DNA of 64,000 nt from Bacteroidales bacterium SW299 (GTDB taxonomy: Bacteria; Bacteroidota; Bacteroidia; Bacteroidales; Bacteroidaceae): NCBI GenBank assembly GCA_019550975.1, contig SDWH01000020.1, positions 1-64,000 of the forward strand, read 5' to 3'. Below the pieces are notes generated by a model. That model searched no databases and had not been told where the DNA came from. It worked only from the letters and a program-made list of their open reading frames with translations. Position 1 is the stretch's first letter, and every line of letters starts with the position of its first letter. The translations under genes were made by a program, and so were the position numbers. This document shows positions 27,757 to 35,500 of the stretch, one piece after another.

Positions 27757-28302
27757 TTATAACGAAACATTTACATAAACTGTTTTCTCTATCAGCAAAG
27801 GATACTTGTCCCCTTTGTGGAAATGTCCAAACAAGGCATATTGCGGTGCAAGCAATTGGATTTGTCTTGCCAGATTCTTGCATCCTTTACCGTTCTCATC
27901 TTGTATGCCAAATGGTGCTCCATGAGTTATAAACACATTTATTAATTCATTTTCGATGAAACATTGCAATTTATCTCTTACCGAGAGAGAAGCAAACGTT
28001 ACTCCTTCAATATCAATCAGGCTATTCTCCAAATAAATGACATTTTCCGGTATCATGCTTTCCAATACAGAATTTGCAGTTTCGAAATTCGTATCATGGT
28101 TTCCTGATACGAAAATCTTGTATCGGGCAGACCGTGTACCATACCATTCGAAAAAATCTTCCAACTGCTCTTTGTTTCCAAAATCACAAGCATCTCCGGC
28201 ATGAATCAGTACATCACAAGAAGGAATGGACAAACTGCGATGTTTTCCATGCGTATCGGATAGGGCTACGACTTTAAGTCCTTGTATTATAAATTCAAAC
28301 AC
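27757..28302 (-). CDS. calcineurin-like metallophosphoesterase
   Basis: This 181-residue protein holds all five metal motifs: LSDTHGK (Asp16, His18), HAGDACD (Asp37), SGNHD (Asn68, His69), ITHGAP and GHFHKG. It is a minimal single-domain enzyme, like the YfcE-type or the nuclease core of MRE11/SbcD, and should hydrolyse phosphodiesters with two metal ions. Its gene is 12 nt downstream of the beta-CASP-like gene and the two are likely used together. Whether it acts on nucleic acid, a cyclic nucleotide or a small metabolite is open. Confidence 0.85.
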   Translation of the reverse strand: MFEFIIQGLKVVALSDTHGKHRSLSIPSCDVLIHAGDACDFGNKEQLEDFFEWYGTRSARYKIFVSGNHDTNFETANSVLESMIPENVIYLENSLIDIEGVTFASLSVRDKLQCFIENELINVFITHGAPFGIQDENGKGCKNLARQIQLLAPQYALFGHFHKGDKYPLLIEKTVYVNVSL

Positions 28303-28314
28303 TAATCTTTCATT

Positions 28315-29571
28315 TTATAAAATTGATATATCTACATTGCTTATCCGCGTAGAAGATTCAACGATATTGAACTTCTTTGCTATTCCAAGCGATTTATATG
28401 TAGCCAAAGCTTCTTTATGAATCGGAATAATGCCCAGCTTGGGACGAATAATACGGCATACTTCTTCCAATGTTTCCACATCAGCATGTCCGCTGGTGTG
28501 AAACCCATCATAAACCCCGTCCAATATGCGATTGGGAAATAGCTTGCGAAGCTCTATTATCTTCGGATTGATTTGTTTTTCCGTACCATTGTAATAACCC
28601 TGCCAAAGAGAATAGACAAGGTAGGCAGGCTCATCATTGTATTGCTCCAGCATCTCCTTTATAAGCTCCATCTGACCAACACGTACAGGCATCAAGAATC
28701 CTTCATTGCTCAATTTGGCTACAATTTTCGGACTTGAAATGCATTGCTTATAAATCTCAAAAACATTATTGAAATGAAACAAATCTTTTTCCATACACCG
28801 TGTAAACACATCAAGAACCGACTTCTGATACGGGTCACACAAGAATATTCTACCTGTTTCTTTACATGCTTGATAAAAAGATACCAGACGATCCATATCC
28901 GTAGATGAGCAAAGAGCAAAAACATACTTATGTTTTTTGAGCAAAGAGATTGTATTATGTTTGATGTCATTTTCCGTAATCGTATTTTCCTCTCTTCTCC
29001 CCAACATGGTTCCTTCAATAATAAGAAAATCCACATTCTTTATAAAGGCCCGTAACATTTTGGGAAGTCCACTTCCCAAATAACCATGCTTACGGAAATC
29101 TCCTGTATGAAAAATGGTTTTACCTTCCACTTCGATTTTAAACATATACGCATCGAAGGCTGAATGAGAAACATAATAGGGGGTTACCCGAATCTTCCCT
29201 TTTATATCAATCGGGACATTGGATTTATAAGTATGAAAACTCTTAATAGCACTAATCTCCTTGCTACAGTCCTGATGCTTACTTAGTGCACTATATTTAC
29301 ACATCATCACTTCTTGTGCTCCTCTGCCGATATATTGCGGAACATTCTCGGGCACAAGATAGAACAAGCCCACATGATCACCGTGATAATGGGTATAGAA
29401 AATGGCATCCACATCTTGTGTCAGCTCTGTTACATCAGCTTCACTTAATTCTTTTTCTTTGCTATCGGGCAAGTTGGCACCAAGGTCGATAAGTATTTTT
29501 GTGTTATCGCTTCTGATTTCGGTGATACATCCTCCTATTTGATGTGCACCGCGGTAAATGGTTATTCTCAT
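28315..29571 (-). CDS. metallo-beta-lactamase-fold hydrolase, RNase J/beta-CASP type
   Basis: This 418-residue protein has the MBL zinc motifs in order: THYHGDHVG (His61, His63, Asp65, His66), YVSHSAFDA (His136), IFHTGDFRKHG (Asp158) and TSGHAD near residue 370. An inserted region with CSSTDMDRLVSFYQAC corresponds to a beta-CASP domain. Relatives are RNase J, CPSF-73 and other nucleases acting on RNA or DNA ends. It is shorter than RNase J (about 550 aa) and lacks its C-terminal domain. Lying in an operon with a PD-(D/E)XK-like protein and a phosphoesterase, it suggests nucleic-acid processing. Confidence 0.8.
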   Translation of the reverse strand: MRITIYRGAHQIGGCITEIRSDNTKILIDLGANLPDSKEKELSEADVTELTQDVDAIFYTHYHGDHVGLFYLVPENVPQYIGRGAQEVMMCKYSALSKHQDCSKEISAIKSFHTYKSNVPIDIKGKIRVTPYYVSHSAFDAYMFKIEVEGKTIFHTGDFRKHGYLGSGLPKMLRAFIKNVDFLIIEGTMLGRREENTITENDIKHNTISLLKKHKYVFALCSSTDMDRLVSFYQACKETGRIFLCDPYQKSVLDVFTRCMEKDLFHFNNVFEIYKQCISSPKIVAKLSNEGFLMPVRVGQMELIKEMLEQYNDEPAYLVYSLWQGYYNGTEKQINPKIIELRKLFPNRILDGVYDGFHTSGHADVETLEEVCRIIRPKLGIIPIHKEALATYKSLGIAKKFNIVESSTRISNVDISIL

Positions 29572-29604
29572 AAGCCGGAAATTAATGAGATAAAGAAGCC
29601 TTTT

Positions 29605-30108
29605 TCAAGACTTCATTACCCTTTTAAATTCAACAACCATATTGGAACGTTTCAGAATGGGCTGGCCCAACTGCGTCTTGACCGTTTCATAACGGAGTTT
29701 TACCCAATCCACCACCCGATTCCTAATTTCATTATCGTAATAGAGAACGACTTCTAAAGGAAGCCGGATATGCTCAGTATCTGAAAGGGTATTGTTCGGT
29801 TGTGCAAGGTTCGGAGCGGTCGTGGTTATCCCTAATAAGAAAGGCACAATAGTTCCTTCCAACGAACCTTTTCCTATTTCCGCTTGATACCCTAATTCTT
29901 TCCGCACACCATCCACTATATCCCGCAAAACGAACATCTCTTCAACCAATCCCTTTTCACAAAGCACATCAAGCTCCGCATTCAGCTTTTCATTCGACAT
30001 TTCTGGCATTTTCCGATTCTTTTCCCACATAACTTGGAACCTGAATGATTCCATTTTTGTTTTGGCATTCAATTGTGCTTTTCTTTTCAGATTTTGTTTC
30101 TTGCCCAT
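29605..30108 (-). CDS. unknown basic helical protein
   Basis: I start this 167-residue protein at ATG 30108 (MGKKQNLKRKAQLNAKTKME), giving a strongly basic N-terminus that could bind nucleic acid. It continues with helical segments (NEKLNAELDVLCEKGLVEEM) and a C-terminal part (RLPLEVVLYYDNEIRNRVVD). No family is recognised. It lies between the PD-(D/E)XK-like and beta-CASP-like genes with gaps of 69 and 33 nt, so it is probably co-expressed with both. Confidence 0.55.
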   Translation of the reverse strand: MGKKQNLKRKAQLNAKTKMESFRFQVMWEKNRKMPEMSNEKLNAELDVLCEKGLVEEMFVLRDIVDGVRKELGYQAEIGKGSLEGTIVPFLLGITTTAPNLAQPNNTLSDTEHIRLPLEVVLYYDNEIRNRVVDWVKLRYETVKTQLGQPILKRSNMVVEFKRVMKS

Positions 30109-30177
30109 AATTCGTGATATTTTTGTAATCTGATGCAAAGGTATAGCTGTGGTGTGCGGAAAGTCTGCATAGTATAA

Positions 30178-30990
30178 TCATTCTGGCTTTTTTAATATAT
30201 ATTTAGGATTTAAATAAATCGTCGGTATCCTATTTCTTAGCTTTTCGTCATATTCTTCCCTCTCTTTTTCATCAGAATAAATAAAAATGAACATAGGTCT
30301 GATTGTCACACTATTTCCTATCTCGTTGATCCAGGTTTTAGCACCTTCTGGTAATATCTGGAGCTCCACCTTTTGCTCAATAATGTTTTTTATCTCTTTT
30401 ATCAGAACTTCCCTAAACCTTTTGTCTTTAACTAGTTCATTCATTTTATTTATATGGTCATCTATTCCAGATTCTCCATTAAGTGCATTTACCCCTTGTT
30501 TTAGTTCAAATAAAATAATATCTTTTGAATCTTTTTCTACTGCAAGCAAGTCTATCCTTGTTAAAGGCAATCTCTCTGGTTTAGGAATGTTGCTCTGTTT
30601 ATATTGATATTCCATATCTACAACAAGATAATCATTATCAATAGATAAATTGTCAGATGCAATGAGTTGCTGGAAAGTAAACTCTTTTTTATTTCCATGA
30701 GCATCTACAAAAGATTTAGCCTTTGCGAAATATTTTGCAGGATTTTGCTTTATTTGCGCATCCGAGAACTTAAATTCTCCATCTTTATCTTTATAATATC
30801 CTGATGATAAACGCTCTATTTTCTTACTTGATAAGGTTAAGATTTTCCCCTTCTTATAATACACAATAGCCTTTCCTTCCCTTATTTCCAGTGACAAATC
30901 TTTATCCTTATTTACCTCCTTGAGAATATTAACATATTCCCCATTGCCTTTAAATTTTTCAAACAGTTCGTTACTTAATTTTCTTGCCAT
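30178..30990 (-). CDS. PD-(D/E)XK nuclease-like protein
   Basis: This 270-residue protein has a pattern typical of the restriction-endonuclease fold in residues 125-170: an acidic helix (VVDMEYQY), a strand with Asp147 (LTRIDLLAVE) and a strand with ExK at Glu162/Lys164 (IILFELKQG), followed by a helix (IDDHINKMNELVKD). The N-terminal 120 residues are a separate mixed domain. Such domains cut DNA or RNA, and similar ones occur in defence systems. It follows the WYL regulator by 7 nt. The fold is inferred from motif spacing only. Confidence 0.6.
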   Translation of the reverse strand: MARKLSNELFEKFKGNGEYVNILKEVNKDKDLSLEIREGKAIVYYKKGKILTLSSKKIERLSSGYYKDKDGEFKFSDAQIKQNPAKYFAKAKSFVDAHGNKKEFTFQQLIASDNLSIDNDYLVVDMEYQYKQSNIPKPERLPLTRIDLLAVEKDSKDIILFELKQGVNALNGESGIDDHINKMNELVKDKRFREVLIKEIKNIIEQKVELQILPEGAKTWINEIGNSVTIRPMFIFIYSDEKEREEYDEKLRNRIPTIYLNPKYILKKPE

Positions 30991-30997
30991 AATTCTA

Positions 30998-31900
30998 CTA
31001 TTTATATAAGTTAAACATATTGCATAAACACTTCTTCATCTCTTTTCTCAAGCTTTCAGGTTCAAGGACCTGTATGGAGATTCCTTTGCCCAATAGCTCA
31101 TCTACCAGATTCTTAGTCACGCATAGTTTGTATTCAAAATCGCAATACTTATCCGTAATACGGATTTCCTTTTGAGAATGATGCAAAGGCAATGTGCGCA
31201 GATAACTGCCTTGTGTTCCATAAGCACGGATGACCACCCTCTCGGGCTTGACGTTTTCATTCACCCAGATACCGACACTATCTTTGTAATAAACCTCTGG
31301 TGAGAAACCTTCTGGATAATCAAAATGGAGTTCTTCCGTATGAATGTCCAGAATACGGTCGAACGAAAAATGACGGACGCCTTTCAACTCCTCGCAATGA
31401 CCCAACACATACCACCTTTGCCTGTATACTTTCAGGCAATATGGATGCACCCGATAAACACAGCTTTCGTCTTTGTAGAAAGGTCGGTAAGTTATCGACA
31501 GAACCAGATTCTGTTTCATTGCCTCAACAAAAGTCTGAAGATATGCTGAGCCTTCGGGAATTTCCTCCAACAAAATCCGGTCTTTTATCTGCTTTCCTTC
31601 GGTTATCATATTGACCGTGCTGAAAGAGTTAACCAGCCATTGCCGCGTCTTGTCTTCACGAAAAGCGGAAAGGTCTTCGATGTAATACTTATATCCATTG
31701 AATGTGTCACACAGAATATTGACTTGAAACAAGTCCTCCACAGCCTTGCGATGGTCGTGGAAAGTACGCAATGGCAAAGGTTTTCCATCACTCAACGATG
31801 AACGCTGCCATTTGTTGCTTATTTCCTCAAAGGTAATCCGTCCGGCCTGCATCAAGGTGTTCAGCAACCAAATATAACGGTTAAAGGTAGTGCTTATCAT
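30998..31900 (-). CDS. WYL-domain transcriptional regulator
   Basis: This 300-residue protein, read from ATG 31900 (MISTTFNRYIWLLNTLMQAG), has an N-terminal winged helix (RITFEEISNKWQRSSLSDGK), a central WYL domain (VHPYCLKVYRQRWYVLGHCE, residues about 165-190) and a WCX-like C-terminal part. WYL proteins sense ligands, probably nucleic acids or nucleotides, and control many phage-defence loci. It is first in the ten-gene minus-strand operon and likely autoregulates it. The -7 element lies 9 nt before the start codon, so the mRNA would be leaderless or nearly so. Confidence 0.88.
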   Translation of the reverse strand: MISTTFNRYIWLLNTLMQAGRITFEEISNKWQRSSLSDGKPLPLRTFHDHRKAVEDLFQVNILCDTFNGYKYYIEDLSAFREDKTRQWLVNSFSTVNMITEGKQIKDRILLEEIPEGSAYLQTFVEAMKQNLVLSITYRPFYKDESCVYRVHPYCLKVYRQRWYVLGHCEELKGVRHFSFDRILDIHTEELHFDYPEGFSPEVYYKDSVGIWVNENVKPERVVIRAYGTQGSYLRTLPLHHSQKEIRITDKYCDFEYKLCVTKNLVDELLGKGISIQVLEPESLRKEMKKCLCNMFNLYK

Positions 31901-31908
31901 TATAATCA

Positions 31909-31938
31909 CAAAGATAACTAAATCTCACTCAAAAACAA
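31909..31938 (-). promoter_or_regulatory. promoter of the ten-gene WYL-led operon
   Basis: On the minus strand TTG (31936-31938), a 19 nt spacer and TATCTTTG (31909-31916) match the Bacteroides consensus. Transcription would start at about 31901, next to the ATG at 31900. The remainder of 31939-32136 shows no gene. Confidence 0.6.
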
Positions 31939-32136
31939 GCCATTTCAAGAATATCATTCCCGTTATGAATCTATTCAATACAATGCGAAAGCTTTTTTGC
32001 AATTTTGAGCATACAGAGTCTGAATCAGCCGTTCAAAAAGGATTAAGAAAATAACAATCAAACAAACACAGAACATAAAGACTCACACGAACACATTTCC
32101 TTTAGTATTATTTAAAGTACCACTTATTCCATTCTT

Positions 32137-32186
32137 AGAGCCTGTCGTTTAAATTTTCCAATAAAGTAATATGTTGTCAGGCTCTT
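32137..32186. repeat. 50 nt inverted repeat
   Basis: AGAGCCTG at 32137 and CAGGCTCT at 32179 form an 8 bp stem around an AT-rich 34 nt loop. It lies near the change from AT-rich to GC-richer DNA. It could be a weak terminator or the remains of a mobile element. I see no gene between 31939 and 32551. Confidence 0.4.
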
Positions 32187-32406
32187 AATCAAGCCCTCTT
32201 CCCCAATCACCCTCCAACAATCCGCGGTCCGTCATCCATTTTCAATTATTTCACATAAAAAGGTGCAGTTATCTCAGAAATATTCGTTTAATTTATAAAC
32301 ACTTTTTTGTTAAAACTGTTTTTCCAGTAAAGAGATAAAGTCAAAGCGTCCATCACCCGGAATATGCCCTCTGATGCATTGCAGGCGAGATCGGCCGGCT
32401 CAAAAA

Positions 32407-32494
32407 GATAACGGGACATTTTGCTCAGGATGACGGGACATTTTGATGAAGATGACGAATAATTTTAATCAAGATAACGGGTCATTTTACAAGG
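32407..32494. repeat. four tandem 22 bp repeats upstream of the A2M-like gene
   Basis: Copies start at 32407, 32429, 32451 and 32473 with an exact 22 bp period. The unit is GATAACGGGACATTTTGCTC plus two bases, and the common core is GATRACGGGACATTTT. The array ends 57 nt before the alpha-2-macroglobulin-like gene and could be an operator array or a simple intergenic repeat. Confidence 0.75.
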
Positions 32495-32551
32495 CCCGGC
32501 AAGGCACGAAAAAATGCAAGAATTTAATGTCGAAATTATAAACCAAGACTT

Positions 32552-35500
32552 ATGAAGAAGACAAGTTTAATAAGCGGACTCTTTTTCCTTTTGGGCATCT
32601 TTGCCCTGCAGGTCCGGGCGCAAAGCTACGACCAGATGTGGAAGGAAGTGGAGAATCTGGAGAAAAAGGATTTGCCGAAATCGGCAATAAATCAGTTGGA
32701 CAAGATTTATGCGAAAGCGGCAGCCGAAAGAAATGCACCTCAGATGATGAAGGCGTTTCTTGTGCGGACGGAAGCGAAAGTCAGCTTGTCGGCCGACGGC
32801 CTGAGCGGTGAACTGGAAGCTCTTCGCCGCTGGACGGCCGAAGAAAAGGATACGGTGGCCCGCGCCGTGCTGCACCATATCATGGGGGTGTACCAACTGG
32901 AAGAGCAGACAGCCGACGTGGACAGTGCGCTGTGGTATTTCCGCGAATCGCTGAAGTATCCGGATGTGCTGGCCAGGGTGACGGCCAAAGACTACCGTCC
33001 CATGGTTGAAAGCGGAAAACTGAGCGAGAAATATTTCGGTGACACGATGCTGGATCTGCTTGTGCGTCAGGCAGCCTACAGGTTTTCGTGGGGATACGTG
33101 GATGTGACCCGCAGCAAGGAAGCGCACCGTGCCGTAATGGATTTCTACAACTCGCTGATTGACTATTATGCCCGGACAGGCAACCGCTCAGCCGAGCTGC
33201 TGACCCGCCTTTGCCTGCTTTCTTACCGGCAGGGAGGCGAGATGGTTCCGCCCGTCAGGCTCTCTCAGACGAAGGAAGTGGCTTTGCTCCGAAGCTGGAT
33301 GAAAGAGTATGCCGGCGTGTCTTCCTGCGCAGCCGTATATGTGCATCTGACAGAATTGTATCACCGGAACCAGCAATTTACAGAGGCGATGCAGGTTATC
33401 GATAAAGGACTGGAACTATATCCCCGGTCGGAATTTGCCGCCGACCTGAAAGACTACCGGCAACGGATCCTGAACCCTTCGCTGAACCTGCATACGGAAT
33501 GGGCTTACCCCGGAGAAGATGCCGTGTTTGAAGTGAGGTCGAAAAACCTGAAGGGGATGACACTGGAGGTATACCGGCTGAATCTGAAAGCATCGTCATC
33601 AATCTTTGCGGGCGGAATGGAACGGGCGGACATGGTAAAGAAATACGGGAAACTGGCAGGAAGCAAACATTTTGCCCTGCCCGACACTCCCGACTATAAG
33701 GATACGGCAAGTACATTCGTCTACCGGATGCCGGAACCGGGCATCTACATGCTCAAGTCTGTCCCCGACGGGCACAAGGACAAAGCGGCATACGAACTGG
33801 TGCATCTTTCTCCCCTGCAGATACTTTCGTTTCCGCTGGAAGGCAAACAGACGGAATATGATGTGGTGGACCGCAAGACGGGCCATCCGGTGCCGGGAGC
33901 GGAAATCGTGTTCTATTCCATCCCCACTCCGGGCAATTACACACTTTACCGCACGTTCAAGACGGACGGAAGCGGACGTGCCGTGGTTCCCGAACTGAAA
34001 GAACGGAGCCTTTGGATGAATGCCCGAACAACAGACGGCGACTTCATGCAGGTTTCGTATGTATCAAGAGGCCGAGGACTGGCTGTTCCTTCAGACGGGA
34101 AGGAAACATACCGCACGGAACTTTATACAGACCGTGCCCTATACCGCCCCGGACAAACCGTTTACGTGTCTGGAGTGGCCTATAAGCAGCAGGGTGACGA
34201 TACGAAAGTCCGCAGCAGATGGAAATTCACCTTGACCTTGCGTGACGCGAACGGTCAGGAACTGTCCAAACGTGAACTGGTCACGGACGACTTCGGAGGA
34301 TTCCATGCCGAGTTTGCATTGCCTCAGTCAGTGCTTCCGGGCAATTTCCGTCTGGAAGCGGAAAACGGAAACCGGTATATACGAGTGGACGAATACAAGC
34401 GTCCTACGTTTGACGTAGTGTTCACGCCTTACAAGGAGTCCTATACAGCGGGGGATACCTTGTCGCTGGAGGCCGCCGCAAAGAACTTTTCGGGAGCTCC
34501 GGTACGAAACGGAAAAGTAAGCTACACCGTAACCCGCTCGCAGGCATGGTTCTGGCGGATCGGAGGAGGTTCATCCCAGGTGATCGGAAGCGGTGAAACC
34601 CAGACGGATGCCGACGGAAAGTTCCGGATAGAAGCAGTCCTCGAAAAACCGGAAACCAGCGCCGGCGACTGGAACAGCTATTATATATATAAGGTAAGTG
34701 CGGATGTGGTGAACATAGACGGTGAAACCCAGTCGGGAAGTCTGTCTTTGCCCGTCAGCAAGTTGTCGATGGGTCTGCAAATCGACGGACTGAGCGCAAA
34801 GGTGATGCGTGAAAAGCGGGACAAGATCCAGTTCCTCGCGCGCAACCTGAACGGTCAGCCGGTAGACACAAAAGTCAGCTACCGGATTTATACGCTGGAC
34901 AAGGACGACAAGAAAGGCTCGCTGGCCGCGCAAGGAGAACAGCCTTCACAAACCGCCTTTATCCCCGAAGCTTTGCTGGACTGCGCATCCGGAAAATACC
35001 GGATAGAGATTTCGGCCGATGACAGCCAGGGCAGAACATGCAAGGCAGAACAGGATTTTGCTCTCTTCTCCAGAAACGATGTCCGCCCGCCTTATGAAAC
35101 GACAGAATGGTTCTATCAGGAAGGTACGGAATTCAATGAAGAACATCCGGTCACTTTATACGTGGGTTCAAGCGAACAGGATGTGTACGTGTTCTACTCC
35201 GTCTATTGCGGAGCCAAACGCATCCATAGCGAGCGGCTGACACTGGACAATGAGATCCGCAAATTCGTCTACCCGTATAAGGAAGCGTATGGCGACGGCA
35301 TTACGGTGAGCTTTGCATTCATGAGAAAAGGTATTTTCTATACCAAGCAGGTTTCCATCACCCGGCCGGAACCGCAGAAAGAACTTTCGCTGAAATGGGA
35401 AAGCTTCCGCGACAATCTTGTGCCGGGCGGACAAGAAGAATGGACGCTGAGCATCCTCGACAGAAACGGAAAGCCTGCCGATGCACGCTTCATGGCAACG

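Noticed and set aside
23652..31909. Known restriction-modification, CBASS, BREX or Thoeris locus
   Set aside because: No methyltransferase, cyclase, TIR, helicase or PglZ-like gene is seen, so the operon does not match those systems.
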